Positions 26,392-35,499 of a stretch of 64,000 nt of DNA are shown here, piece after piece. Source of the DNA: Hymenobacter sp. APR13 (GTDB lineage: Bacteria > Bacteroidota > Bacteroidia > Cytophagales > Hymenobacteraceae); assembly GCF_000737515.1 (NCBI RefSeq), contig NZ_CP006587.1:1367001-1431000 (forward strand). The letters are read 5' to 3'. The notes under the pieces are model-generated. The model was not told where the DNA came from. It did not search any database and worked only from the letters and a program-made list of their open reading frames with translations. The translations under genes and the position numbers were made by a program. How positions within the stretch are numbered: position 1 is the first letter of the stretch; each line of letters starts with the position of its first letter.

Positions 26392-26988
26392 ATGCCTGCT
26401 CCCCGATATCTGTTTGCTGCCTGCGCCTTTGGTCTGCTGGCCACGGCCTGCACCTCCGCCGGCTCCGACGGCGACTACACGCCCAAGCCCAAAGGCTACA
26501 ACCGCATCGACCTGCCGCCGCACGCCTACCAGCAGCTGGCGCCGGGCCACCCCTACACGTTCCAGTACTCGCGCTACGCCAAGGTGCTGCGCGACTCCTC
26601 GTATCTGGCGCAGCCGCACTGGATCAACGTGTACTACCCGCAGCTGAAGGCCAACGTGCAAATCACGTACGCCGACATGAAAGGCAACCGCCAGCTCACC
26701 AACCGGCTGCTGGAAGACGCCCGCAAGCTCACCAGCAAGCACGAAATCAAAGCCACGGCCATTGATGAAAGAATCATCAAAACGCCGAGCGGCCAGCGCG
26801 TAGCCGTGTTCGAGCTGCAGGGCGAGGTGCCCAGCCAGTTCCAGTTCTACACCACCGACAGCACCCGCCACTTCTTCCGGGGCGCGCTCTACTTCCGCAC
26901 CGCCACCGCCAACGACTCGCTGGCTCCCGTCATCGACTACGTTAAGAAGGACATTGTGCAGCTGCTGAACACCCTGAAATATCAATGA
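26392..26988 (+). CDS. gldD: Gliding motility lipoprotein GldD
   Basis: 198 residues. Signal peptide with lipid-attachment Cys20 (LATAC), then the GldD hallmark PKPKGYNRIDLP, FQYSRYAKV, HWINVYYP and KHEIKATAIDERI, ending in FRGALYFRTATANDSLAPVI. GldD is needed for gliding in Flavobacterium and is found widely in Bacteroidota. The Flavobacterium order is mutY-ssb-gldE-gldD; gldE is missing from between ssb and gldD here. The ATG at 26392 fits the promoter and signal peptide. Confidence 0.9.
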   Translation: MPAPRYLFAACAFGLLATACTSAGSDGDYTPKPKGYNRIDLPPHAYQQLAPGHPYTFQYSRYAKVLRDSSYLAQPHWINVYYPQLKANVQITYADMKGNRQLTNRLLEDARKLTSKHEIKATAIDERIIKTPSGQRVAVFELQGEVPSQFQFYTTDSTRHFFRGALYFRTATANDSLAPVIDYVKKDIVQLLNTLKYQ

Positions 26989-26995
26989 GTTGATT

Positions 26996-27070
26996 AGCGG
27001 CAAACCGTAAGCGGCAAGCTACAAGCACCCATCCTGAAAGCTTGTGGCCTGCAGCTTACGACTTGCCGCT
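26996..27070. repeat. 31-bp inverted repeat between gldD and recG
   Basis: Arms at 26996-27026 and 27040-27070 (AGCGGCAA..CGTAAGC..ACAAGC) match at 26 of 31 positions. They would form a strong hairpin just after gldD. Confidence 0.75.
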
Positions 27071-27089
27071 TGTGGCTTGCAGCTCTTTT

Positions 27090-29189
27090 ATGACCAACTT
27101 CTTTCAGACCAAACTAGAGTACCTGCGGGGCGTGGGCCTGCAACGGGCCCAGCTGCTGCAAAAGGAGCTGAACCTGTTCACCTACGGCGACCTGATCCAG
27201 CGCTACCCGTTCCGCTACCTCGACCGTACCCAGTTCTACAACATCTGCGACCTGCACGACGACCTGCCGTACGTGCAGGTGAAGGGCATTCTGCGCAACC
27301 GCGAGGTAGTGGGCGAAGGCCCCAAGAAGCGCATGGTAGCCAAAGTAGCCGACGCCAGCGGGGAGCTGGAGCTCGTGTGGTTCAAGGGGGTGAACTACCT
27401 GGAAAAGGTGATTAAGAACCACCAGGAGTACATCGTGTTCGGCAAACCCACCATGTTCAACGGCCGCCCCCAGATGGCGCACCCGGAGATGGAGGAAGTA
27501 ACCGAACAGAAGGTCGGCCAGAGCTACCTGCAGCCGGTGTACAACACCTCCGAGAAGCTCAAAAACTACCACCGCGTCGATAGCAAGGCCATCATGCGCA
27601 TGGTGGCCGATCTGCTAAAGATTGCCCTGCCCCACGTGCAGGAAACCCTGTCGCCGGCGCTGGTGCAGCAGTACGCGCTGATGGACAAGGCCACGGCCAT
27701 CCAGCAGATTCACTTTCCGCAGAGTACCGAGCTGCTCCAGACGGCCCGCTTCCGGCTCAAGTTCGAGGAGCTGTTTTACGTGCAGCTCAAGCTACTGCGC
27801 CAGCGCGACCAGCGCAAGGTCACGCTGGCCGGCCAAATCTTCAAGGAGGTGCCCACGCTGGTGCATTTCTACAAGAACGTGATGCCCTTCGACCTCACCG
27901 GGGCGCAGAAGCGCGTCATTCACGACATCTACAAGGACTTCTGCGCGGGCCAGCAGATGAACCGGCTGCTGCAGGGCGACGTGGGCTCGGGCAAAACCAT
28001 CGTGGCCTTCATCAGCATGCTCATGGCCGCCGACAACGGCGCGCAAAGCTGTCTGATGGCCCCCACCGAAATCCTGGCCGACCAGCACTACGTGGGCCTG
28101 AAGGGCTTTGCCGACCTGCTGGGCCTGAAAATCGGGAAGCTCACGGGCAGCAGCCGTACCGCCGAGCGGCGCGTGCTGCACGAGCAGCTGCGCTCCGGCG
28201 AGCTGCATATGCTGGTGGGCACCCACGCGTTGCTCGAAGACGTGGTGCAGTTCAAGAACCTGGGTCTGACCATTATGGACGAGCAGCACCGTTTCGGGGT
28301 GGCGCAGCGCTCCAAGCTCTGGCAGAAAAACCCCCACGTAATTCCGCACGTGTTGGTGATGACGGCCACGCCCATTCCGCGCACCCTGGCCATGACGCTC
28401 TACGGCGACCTGGATGTGTCGGTGATTGACGAGCTGCCGGCCGGCCGCAAGCCCATCGTGACGGTGCACCGCTTCGACAGCAACCGCCTCAAGGTATTTG
28501 GCTTCCTGCGCGACCAGATCAAGCTGGGCCGGCAGGTGTACATCGTGTACCCGCTCATCGAGGAAAGCGAAACCATGGCCGACTACAAGGACCTCATGGA
28601 CGGCTACGAAAGCGTGGCCCGCGCCTTCCCTGAGTTCCAAATCAGCATCGTACACGGCCGCATGAGTGCTGCCGAAAAGGACGCCGAAATGCAGCGCTTC
28701 GTGAAAAACGAAACCCAGATTATGGTGGCCACCACCGTAATCGAGGTGGGCGTGAATGTGCCCAACGCCTCCGTAATGGTGATTGAAAGCACCGAGCGGT
28801 TCGGCCTCTCGCAGCTGCACCAGCTGCGCGGCCGCGTGGGCCGGGGCGCCGACCAGAGCTACTGCATCCTGATGAGCGGCTACAAGCTCAGCAAGGACTC
28901 GCGCACCCGCATCGAAACGATGGTGCGCACCAACAACGGCTTCGAAATTGCCGACATCGACCTCAAGCTGCGCGGCCCCGGCGACCTGATGGGCACCCAG
29001 CAAAGCGGCGTGCTGGATCTGCTCATTGCCGATCTGGCCAAAGACGGCCGCATCCTGAGCGAAAGCCGCGCCGCCGCACAGGCCATCCTGGCCGAAGACC
29101 CTGACCTGGTGAAGCCCGAAAACCAGGCCATCCGCCGTCACATCGAGAGCCTGCCGGCTACAGCCGTGAACTGGAGCCGCATCAGCTAG
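27090..29189 (+). CDS. recG: ATP-dependent DNA helicase RecG
   Basis: 699 residues, full length. N-terminal wedge/OB domain (YVQVKGILRNREVVGEG), Walker A GDVGSGKT, Walker B DEQHRFGV, TATPIPRT, and the C-terminal helicase motifs with ATTVIEVGVNVPNA and QLRGRVGRG. It remodels stalled forks and branched DNA. ATG 27090 is used; an upstream in-frame ATG at 27042 lies inside the palindrome arm and is unlikely. Confidence 0.95.
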   Translation: MTNFFQTKLEYLRGVGLQRAQLLQKELNLFTYGDLIQRYPFRYLDRTQFYNICDLHDDLPYVQVKGILRNREVVGEGPKKRMVAKVADASGELELVWFKGVNYLEKVIKNHQEYIVFGKPTMFNGRPQMAHPEMEEVTEQKVGQSYLQPVYNTSEKLKNYHRVDSKAIMRMVADLLKIALPHVQETLSPALVQQYALMDKATAIQQIHFPQSTELLQTARFRLKFEELFYVQLKLLRQRDQRKVTLAGQIFKEVPTLVHFYKNVMPFDLTGAQKRVIHDIYKDFCAGQQMNRLLQGDVGSGKTIVAFISMLMAADNGAQSCLMAPTEILADQHYVGLKGFADLLGLKIGKLTGSSRTAERRVLHEQLRSGELHMLVGTHALLEDVVQFKNLGLTIMDEQHRFGVAQRSKLWQKNPHVIPHVLVMTATPIPRTLAMTLYGDLDVSVIDELPAGRKPIVTVHRFDSNRLKVFGFLRDQIKLGRQVYIVYPLIEESETMADYKDLMDGYESVARAFPEFQISIVHGRMSAAEKDAEMQRFVKNETQIMVATTVIEVGVNVPNASVMVIESTERFGLSQLHQLRGRVGRGADQSYCILMSGYKLSKDSRTRIETMVRTNNGFEIADIDLKLRGPGDLMGTQQSGVLDLLIADLAKDGRILSESRAAAQAILAEDPDLVKPENQAIRRHIESLPATAVNWSRIS

Positions 29190-29220
29190 CTGGCAGCCAC
29201 AACCAAATGCGCGGGCATAA

Positions 29221-29244
29221 AAAAAGCGACTAGTGAAGTCGCTT
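29221..29244 (-). terminator. Terminator for the small minus-strand gene
   Basis: AAGCGACT / AGTCGCTT stem, 5-base loop. On the minus strand it is followed by a run of seven T's directly after the stop of the 78-residue gene. It may also serve recG. Confidence 0.75.
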
Positions 29245-29252
29245 ACCGAATT

Positions 29253-29489
29253 CTATTGAAAGCTGGTTGCTGCATTAGCAGTCGAGGAAGTGGGTTGCCA
29301 CAGCTCAAATTCCCCCGCCGGGGAGCCGGTCTGGACGTTGGGCTTCTGCAGCAGCAATACCGGGCTGATAGGAGCCCCTTCCATTGCCTGCATGGCTTTG
29401 GTCAGGTCAGAGAAGCCGGCAGGCTCTTTGGCAAATTTCCCAATGATGATGAGCGCAAAGAGAAGAAAGAAACGAAGTAAAGATTTCAT
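29253..29489 (-). CDS. Small putative exported protein
   Basis: 78 residues. Basic start and hydrophobic stretch (MKSLLRFFLLFALIIIGKF) resembling a signal peptide or membrane anchor, then a polar tail with no known motif. Coding status is supported by the signal-like start and by a terminator on the same strand right after its stop. No function can be assigned. Confidence 0.5.
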   Translation of the reverse strand: MKSLLRFFLLFALIIIGKFAKEPAGFSDLTKAMQAMEGAPISPVLLLQKPNVQTGSPAGEFELWQPTSSTANAATSFQ

Positions 29490-29897
29490 ATTGATGGGTA
29501 GCTTTCCGGCTGGTAAGAGCGCGGCGTGACAAAGTTAGGGCCAAATTCTTGATTAGACTAGGCAGCAGCGCGTATCTGCCACATATTCAAAGAATTCAAT
29601 TAGCCTGTTATTGCTGAAATGTGTTGATTGAACGATTGGTAACGCCTTTTTTTGCTTTCGTTAGCTGACTGGTTTTTTCCGGTAGCCGTAAAAGCGGGCC
29701 GGCCACTCCGCAAAGAAAACCAACAAACGTGCGAGGAATGACCACCTCAGCGTTATTGATGCATTACCAAATCGTTATCAGGTGGCCGACTGCCTTTCTG
29801 ATTGTGGGGCGTGTACGGCATGCGCCTGGAGTTGGATACCTTTGGAGAGTACATTTTTCGGGCTTTCATACATTTCTTCATTTAACCCAACTTATCC
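29490..29897. other. A/T-richer intergenic region, 408 bases
   Basis: It separates two divergent genes and is visibly less GC-rich than its surroundings. Apart from a -7 element near its right end (29837-29844) I see no RNA gene, repeat or convincing frame. A 65-residue plus-strand frame here lacks any family pattern. Confidence 0.4.
29837..29844 (+). promoter_or_regulatory. -7 element for the propeller-like gene
   Basis: TACCTTTG, an exact match, 53 bases before the GTG at 29898. No proper -33 TTG. Confidence 0.4.
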
Positions 29898-31349
29898 GTG
29901 GATTTGAAACACGTGTTGATAACTAGCCTGCTTGCTGCCAGCAGCCTGCTACGCCCGGAAACAGGATACGCACAAAAGGTAAAGTCAGCGGCGTTCAGCT
30001 ACTTACCCGAGCGAAGCGAAGACCGTTACAACCAGCGGATCCCGCAAAAAACCTTGGCGCTTCCCGCTGGTGGGTTTCTTATTTTGGCGCACAAATCGGC
30101 TACGGAGTACGCCGTAGAACGCTACGATGCCGACCTCAAGCGCCTCTGGAGCACCTCGCTGCCCCTCACTGCCGACCAAGCCGTCGACGGCTTTACCAGT
30201 GGCGCTACCCAGGCAACGGTGGTTATCTACCAGAAGACCGCAACGGCACAGTCGCTGTCGGCACAGTTCATAGAGCTGAGTAACGGCCAGAAAGCCCCGC
30301 TGAAGAAGCTCACCGAAACCGGCGCCCGCGACCGGCGCCCCGGCCTGGCCTTCTCCCCCGATGGCACCAAGCTGGTGGCGTGGCGCTACCTCACCCGCGA
30401 AACCCAAATCAAGAGCATCAACGCCAGCATCTACGACGAAAAGCTCACCAAGCTCAAAGACCGCCTCTACGACTTCAGCGACCAGGGCGCGTTGTTTTCC
30501 ACCACGGTGCACGTTGGCAACGACGGTACGCAGTACGTGACGCTGGTGAGCGACGAGATGAAGAAGCTGGCCGTTCGCTGCTACCGCAACGATACCAAGG
30601 ATATCAAGGTGATGTCAGTGGCCGTGGGCGGGGTGTTTGGGGGCAAGGTGGTGAACGTGTTTGATACGCGCTTTCGCCTGCTGCCCGACAACACGCTGTA
30701 CGCCGCCGCCATCTGCAACGAGCGTGAAAGCGGCCTCTACCACAGCCTGAAGGTGGTGAAGTTCGATTTTTCGGCTGAGGGCGACATGAAGTTTGCGCCC
30801 GAGTTCAAGTTCACGCCCGAGTATTTGGCCGAAGTCAACAAGGCCAACGACAGCGCCGCCAAGCGCCTCGAAGACGTGTACCTCACCGATCTGCTGCTTA
30901 CCGATGACAAACAGCTGGTAGTAGCGGCCGAGAAGAAGTATGAGGAAGGCGGCGACGATTCGCCCGGCCACACCCGCGAGCTGCACCTGTTCGGCTACAA
31001 CGAGTTCCAGTCGCCCACCTGGCATAGTATCATCGGCAAGGACCAAGTGGCCCCCGCAACGGAAGGCTACAGCAGCATTGGCTACCGGGCGGCCGTGTTT
31101 GGGCCCGAGGTGCAGGTAGTGACCTGGGAGAAGCTCAAGAACAAGTCGGACCTGTACCTGCGCCGCGTGAACGTGCAGACGGGCGTGGTATCGGATCCGA
31201 AAGGCCTGGGCCTGAACGTGGCCGCCGACCAGAACCCGTCCTACGTGAAGGATTTTACCGGCTGGCTGGATGCCAAAACCCTTATCGGCGTGAGCCGCCC
31301 CAGCAAAAAGTCAGCGGCCCTTATGCTGAACAAGATTGTGGTGAAGTAA
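29898..31349 (+). CDS. Secreted protein of unknown function, propeller-like
   Basis: 483 residues with an N-terminal signal peptide ending near GYAQ (about 26). The rest has repeated strand-rich segments (LVAWRYLTRETQIKSINAS, ASIYDEKL, LAFSPDGTK, VVTWEKLKN) like a beta-propeller, with no catalytic motif I can name. The start is GTG at 29898, with no upstream ATG. It is flanked by a palindrome and a terminator, so is probably its own unit. Function unknown. Confidence 0.75.
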   Translation: MDLKHVLITSLLAASSLLRPETGYAQKVKSAAFSYLPERSEDRYNQRIPQKTLALPAGGFLILAHKSATEYAVERYDADLKRLWSTSLPLTADQAVDGFTSGATQATVVIYQKTATAQSLSAQFIELSNGQKAPLKKLTETGARDRRPGLAFSPDGTKLVAWRYLTRETQIKSINASIYDEKLTKLKDRLYDFSDQGALFSTTVHVGNDGTQYVTLVSDEMKKLAVRCYRNDTKDIKVMSVAVGGVFGGKVVNVFDTRFRLLPDNTLYAAAICNERESGLYHSLKVVKFDFSAEGDMKFAPEFKFTPEYLAEVNKANDSAAKRLEDVYLTDLLLTDDKQLVVAAEKKYEEGGDDSPGHTRELHLFGYNEFQSPTWHSIIGKDQVAPATEGYSSIGYRAAVFGPEVQVVTWEKLKNKSDLYLRRVNVQTGVVSDPKGLGLNVAADQNPSYVKDFTGWLDAKTLIGVSRPSKKSAALMLNKIVVK

Positions 31350-31358
31350 CCACTCTCC

Positions 31359-31449
31359 TCTGTCATCCTGAGCGAAGCGAAGGACCTTATCACGTTGCGA
31401 CGAATTGTTCATGCGTGGTAAGGTCCTTCGCTTCGCTCAGGATGACAGA
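31359..31449. repeat. 35-bp inverted repeat (TCATCCTGAGCGAAG family)
   Basis: Arms 31359-31393 and 31415-31449 are complementary with one mismatch. The core TCATCCTGAGCGAAGCGAAG recalls dispersed intergenic repeats in Cytophagales genomes. A diverged relative lies at 48114-48212. Confidence 0.8.
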
Positions 31450-31459
31450 TTTATTATAC

Positions 31460-31495
31460 AAAAAAGCCGCTCCTGGAAATAGGAGCGGCTTTTTT
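31460..31495. terminator. Bidirectional terminator
   Basis: A perfect 15-bp stem (AAAAAAGCCGCTCCT and complement), 6-base loop, between convergent genes. Confidence 0.9.
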
Positions 31496-31517
31496 GTAGG
31501 CAGATATCCGCCTTGGC

Positions 31518-32942
31518 TTACGGGAAGATGCCGAGGGACTGGTAGCTCACACCGATTTTCTCGATGGCGCTGTAGAAGGCAGCGGTGCGCAGGTCGGTGA
31601 TGCCGGGCACATCGTCCATTACCTTGCGGATGGAATGATAAGCAGTAATCATGGTGTCCTCAAGACCGGAATGCACCAGGTCGATTTCGTCGGCGCCGTG
31701 CACGATTAGCTGGCGCTCCTGGGGGCTGATGGTTTTGCCGGTGGTGCGCTCAATGGTTTCCACCAGCCGGCGCATGGCTCCTTCCTCGGCCCGCTTGCCC
31801 ATGCGGCCAAAGCGCACGTTCGACAGGTTTTTCAGCCACTCGAAATAGGATACCGTCACGCCGCCGGCGTTGAGGTAGAGGTCGGGCAGAATGATGACGC
31901 CCTTGGCGAGCAGGATTTGCTCGGCGGCCTGAGTGGTGGGGCCGTTCGCCCCTTCGGCAATGATTTTGGCCTTGATACGGTCGGCGTTGCCTTCGTGGAT
32001 CTGGTTTTCCAGCGCGGCCGGAATCAGCACGTCGCACTCCCGCTCCAGCAGGTCCAGCGACTCAGCCACGTCCTCGGCCCCGGCGAAGCCCAGCACCGAG
32101 CCCGTTTGCTGGCGGTGCTGAAACAGGGCTTCCACGTTGAGGCCGGCTTCGCTGAACACGCCGCCTTCCCGCTCGGCAATACCGATGATGAGGGCGCCGG
32201 CTTCCTGGCAGAACTTGGCCGCGTAGTAGCCCACGTTGCCCAGTCCCTGCACGATGATGCGCTTACCGGCTACCCCGCTGCTCAGGCCCACTTTGGCCAG
32301 CATCGGCTCGTCCAGCAACAGCTCGCGCAGGCCGTAGAACACGCCCAGGCCCGTGGCCTCGGTCCGCCCCCGGATTCCCCCCTGCCCGACCGGCTTGCCG
32401 GTTACGCAGCCCAGGGCGTTGGTGTCGCCGTACTTGAAGGTTTGGTAAGTATCGGCAATCCAAGCCATTTCGCGGCTGCCGGTGCCGTAGTCGGGAGCCG
32501 GCACGTCCATACCGGGACCGATGAGGTTCTTTTTGATCAGCTCCGTGGCGTAGCGCCGCGTCACGCGCTCCAGGATGTTCACGGGCGTAGTGCGCGGATT
32601 GATTTTCACGCCGCCTTTCGCGCCGCCGAAGGGCACGTCCACCAGGGCACATTTGAACGTCATCAGGGTTGCCAGGGCCATTACCTCCTCCTCGTCCACG
32701 TACACGCTGTAGCGGATGCCGCCCTTGCTGGGCAATTTGTGGTGGCTGTGCTGCACCCGGATACCCTCGAACACCTGCACGTGGCCGTCCACTTCCACTG
32801 GGAAGTTCACCTTGTAAATGCTGTTGCAGGCCCGGATTTGGGCGATGATGCCGGGGTCGAGCTTGGAGAAGCTGGCCGCGTGGTCGTAAAACCGCAGCAC
32901 GCTCTCGTAAAAGTCTTTACCCTGTACCTGTTCGTTGGCCAT
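31518..32942 (-). CDS. Glutamate dehydrogenase (Glu/Leu/Phe/Val family)
   Basis: 474 residues. Substrate domain with KGGIRYS and PFGGAKGG (catalytic Lys109), then the Rossmann nucleotide-binding segment [16 protein letters not shown]. It interconverts glutamate and 2-oxoglutarate plus ammonia. The family also includes leucine dehydrogenases, but the length and PFGGAKGGV context favour glutamate. Coenzyme preference cannot be read reliably. It stands alone between a terminator and a palindrome. Confidence 0.92.
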   Translation of the reverse strand: MANEQVQGKDFYESVLRFYDHAASFSKLDPGIIAQIRACNSIYKVNFPVEVDGHVQVFEGIRVQHSHHKLPSKGGIRYSVYVDEEEVMALATLMTFKCALVDVPFGGAKGGVKINPRTTPVNILERVTRRYATELIKKNLIGPGMDVPAPDYGTGSREMAWIADTYQTFKYGDTNALGCVTGKPVGQGGIRGRTEATGLGVFYGLRELLLDEPMLAKVGLSSGVAGKRIIVQGLGNVGYYAAKFCQEAGALIIGIAEREGGVFSEAGLNVEALFQHRQQTGSVLGFAGAEDVAESLDLLERECDVLIPAALENQIHEGNADRIKAKIIAEGANGPTTQAAEQILLAKGVIILPDLYLNAGGVTVSYFEWLKNLSNVRFGRMGKRAEEGAMRRLVETIERTTGKTISPQERQLIVHGADEIDLVHSGLEDTMITAYHSIRKVMDDVPGITDLRTAAFYSAIEKIGVSYQSLGIFP

Positions 32943-33013
32943 AGCTGGAGGGAGTTGAAGGTGGAATATGCCTCTGCAAACGGCAGCCCGGCCGTCGGCG
33001 TTGTGCTGAGTTG

Positions 33014-33113
33014 GTAGAGACGCAATATTTTGCGTCTCGTCGTTGCTGATGTTGCTATGTCAATCGTTTGACGGTACCGTTCAACGATGAGACGCAAAAT
33101 ATTGCGTCTCTAC
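33014..33113. repeat. 100-bp palindromic element, family A copy 1
   Basis: The 32-base arms (33014-33045 and 33082-33113) match with one mismatch; outer sequence GTAGAGACGCAATA. The same outer arms and inner GTCGTTGCTGATGTTG occur in the element at 35289-35400, so both belong to one miniature palindromic family. Confidence 0.85.
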
Positions 33114-33177
33114 ACCGTTCGGGTAGCTTCACCCAGATTCCTCCCTTTGGTCGGAATGACAACCGGCCCAAAACGCA

Positions 33178-33215
33178 GCAAGCCGCCCCCGAAACGGGAG
33201 CGGCTTGCGGTTTTT
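33178..33215. terminator. Hairpin terminator near the acyl-CoA dehydrogenase 3' end
   Basis: GCAAGCCGC / GCGGCTTGC stem with additional CCCG/CGGG pairing; T-rich on both sides. Confidence 0.7.
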
Positions 33216-33308
33216 CAGATTCTCATCGGTTTCACAACTCGCAGAAAGCGCCTGCCAGCACCGCCTGCAACATTCATGAAATCCGATGAATCCGGCTAAA
33301 TCCGTGAT

Positions 33309-35096
33309 TTAGTAGGCGTACTCGTTGACGGCAATCAGCTTGTCGGCGATGCGGCGACGAGCTTCCTTGGCGTTGTAGAGGTCGGCTTTGGTGAAGCGCT
33401 TCAGGCCCATGGCCAGCAGGCGCTGCTCGTCACCCTCGGTCATGGTGCCGATGGCGTCTTTGCCGAACTTATTCACCTGGTCCACGGTGTCGTAGAGGTA
33501 CACGCGGGCAATGTCGATCTGCGTCGAAACGGCCTCCTCGCCTTTGGCGGCGGCTTCCTTCTCCACGCGCAGAAGGGTGCTCTCGGCGGTGTACACCTTG
33601 ATGGCCATGTCGGCAATGTTCATCAGTACTTCCTGCTCTTTGGCGAGCGAGTTCATGTACTTCTGCACAGCCGTACCAGCTACCATCAGGATGGCCTTTT
33701 TCAGCTTGGCAATGGTCTTTTTCTCGGCGGCGAACAGGCCGGTTTCTTCTTCCAGGTTGAAGTCCGGAATAGCCATCAGCTCCTGCTGCACGGCCTGGGC
33801 GGGGCCCATCAGGTCCAGCTCGCCTTTCAGACCCTTTTTCAGGATCATGTCCACGAGCAGCATGCGGTTGATTTCGTTGGTGCCCTCGAAGATGCGGTTG
33901 ATGCGCGAATCCCGGTAAGCGCGGTCCATCGGGTAGTCGGCCGAGAAGCCGTAGCCACCGTAGATCTGCACGCCTTCGTCCACCACGTAGTCGAGCACTT
34001 CCGAGCCTTCTACTTTCAGCAGGGCACACTCCACGGCAAACTCGCGGGCAGCACCCAGCAGGGCTTCGTTGTGGCTCTGGCCTTTGCCGAGCAGCTCCTG
34101 CTCCATGCGGTAGATGTCCATGCCGGCGCGGTAAATAGCCGATTCTACGGCGTAGATCCGCACGGCCTGCTGGGCCAGCTTATACTTGATAGCGCCGAAC
34201 TTGCTGATGGGCAGCTTGAACTGCACCCGCTCGTTGGCGTATTTCACGCTCAGCGTGGAAGCCATTTTGGTAGCACCCAGGCAAGCCGCGGCCAGCTTGA
34301 TGCGGCCGATGTTCAGGATGTTGAAGGCAATGAGGTGGCCTTTGCCAATCTCGCCCAGCACCGCCGATTTCGGCACTTTCACGTCGGACAGGAACACCTG
34401 ACGGGTCGAGGAACCCTTGATGCCCATCTTGTGCTCCTCGTTGCCGAGGCTCAGGCCGGGCGTTTCTTTCTCGATGATGAAGCCGGTGAACTTGTCACCG
34501 TCCACCTGAGCAAACACAATGAATACGTCGGCGAAACCACCGTTCGTAATCCACATTTTCTGGCCGTTGAGCACGTAATGCTCGCCGTCCTCGGTGGGCA
34601 TGGCTTTGGTTTTGGCGCCCAGAGCGTCGGAACCGGAGCCGGGCTCGGTGAGGCAGTAGGCACCCATCAGCTCGCCGTTGGTGAGGCCGGGCAGGTACTT
34701 GGCTTTCTGCTCCTCGTTGCCGAAGTACAGAATGGGCAGCATGGCAATACCCGTGTGGGCCGCGAAAGCCACCGGGAACGAGTGGCCACCACCCACACCC
34801 TCCGTCACGCGCAGCGACGTGGGGAAGTCCATGTCCAATCCGCCATATTGCTCGGGTACGCTCACGCCGAACAGGCCCAGCTCGCCGGCCTTTTCCATCA
34901 GGCCGCGCATGAGGCCTTCCTCGTGGTTATCGAGGCGGTCCAGCAGCGGCGTCACCTCCTTCTCCACGAAGTCGAGAGCGGTCTGGTGCATCATGTTCTG
35001 CTCCTCCGAAAAATCGGCGGGCGTGAATACGTCTTGGGCGTCGGTTTCCTTGATGATAAACTCGCCGCCTTTCACAAGTTGGTTGGTTACTTCCAT
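33309..35096 (-). CDS. Acyl-CoA dehydrogenase with C-terminal extension
   Basis: 595 residues. Residues about 30-420 are a standard acyl-CoA dehydrogenase (YCLTEPGSGSDA, WITNGGFADVF, YGGYGFSADYPMDRAYRD, and the catalytic-base region IFEGTNEINRM). About 170 extra residues follow, as in the larger VLCAD-type enzymes. It introduces the first double bond in fatty acid beta-oxidation, passing electrons to ETF. It has its own promoter carrying the site shared with the MarR gene (35202-35229). Confidence 0.92.
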   Translation of the reverse strand: MEVTNQLVKGGEFIIKETDAQDVFTPADFSEEQNMMHQTALDFVEKEVTPLLDRLDNHEEGLMRGLMEKAGELGLFGVSVPEQYGGLDMDFPTSLRVTEGVGGGHSFPVAFAAHTGIAMLPILYFGNEEQKAKYLPGLTNGELMGAYCLTEPGSGSDALGAKTKAMPTEDGEHYVLNGQKMWITNGGFADVFIVFAQVDGDKFTGFIIEKETPGLSLGNEEHKMGIKGSSTRQVFLSDVKVPKSAVLGEIGKGHLIAFNILNIGRIKLAAACLGATKMASTLSVKYANERVQFKLPISKFGAIKYKLAQQAVRIYAVESAIYRAGMDIYRMEQELLGKGQSHNEALLGAAREFAVECALLKVEGSEVLDYVVDEGVQIYGGYGFSADYPMDRAYRDSRINRIFEGTNEINRMLLVDMILKKGLKGELDLMGPAQAVQQELMAIPDFNLEEETGLFAAEKKTIAKLKKAILMVAGTAVQKYMNSLAKEQEVLMNIADMAIKVYTAESTLLRVEKEAAAKGEEAVSTQIDIARVYLYDTVDQVNKFGKDAIGTMTEGDEQRLLAMGLKRFTKADLYNAKEARRRIADKLIAVNEYAY

Positions 35097-35201
35097 GACC
35101 GGGTGAGGGTTGATGTGGGAAAATTCGAAGTCAAAAAGAAGAGAAACTACTCGGCTTACCTACTATTTACCGGCAAGTAAGCCCCGTTGTTTTGTCGTAC
35201 C

Positions 35202-35229
35202 GAAAGATACAAAAATTTGTTATGCTTGC
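35202..35229 (-). promoter_or_regulatory. Promoter-operator of the acyl-CoA dehydrogenase gene
   Basis: On the minus strand: GCAAGCATAACA (35229-35218), 8 bases, then TATCTTTC (35209-35202, 7 of 8 to TAnnTTTG). The same 12-mer at the same spacing occurs before the marR gene. It sits where a -33 element would be expected. Confidence 0.6.
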
Positions 35230-35248
35230 CGACTAGTTCACGAAAAGA

Positions 35249-35278
35249 AAACCCCAGTTTAATGTGGGGTTTCTTTTT
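35249..35278. terminator. Terminator downstream of thiolase
   Basis: AAACCCCA / TGGGGTTT stem flanked by A- and T-rich sequence on both sides. On the minus strand it lies downstream of the thiolase gene. Confidence 0.7.
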
Positions 35279-35288
35279 GCGGTTCGGC

Positions 35289-35400
35289 AGAACGTGTAGA
35301 GACGCAATAGCTGGAGTCTCGCCGTTGCTGATGTTGTTTAATATGCGCGGTGCCAGTCGTTCAACGACGAGACTCCAACTATTGCGTCTCTACACGTTCT
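35289..35400. repeat. 112-bp palindromic element, family A copy 2
   Basis: The 39-base arms (35289-35327, 35362-35400) match at 37 positions. Shares GTAGAGACGCAATA and GCTGATGTTG with the 33014-33113 element. Confidence 0.85.
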
Positions 35401-35408
35401 GACCACGC

Positions 35409-35487
35409 AGCTTTGGCTTGTGCCGTGAGCGGCTGAGTTTTCCGTCCGAAGCTGGGCTTCGGCCCGCCCACGGCACAAGCTAAAGCT
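35409..35487. repeat. Nested palindrome
   Basis: Outer arms AGCTTTGGCTTGTGCCGTG (35409) and its near complement (to 35487), enclosing a perfect inner hairpin CCGAAGC TGG GCTTCGG (35446-35462). It lies immediately 3' of the thiolase gene. Confidence 0.75.
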
Positions 35488-35499
35488 TATGCTACATTA

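Noticed and set aside
29729..29926. A 65-residue gene before the propeller-like gene
   Set aside because: It has no homology-like pattern, spans the -7 element, and overlaps the start of the next gene.
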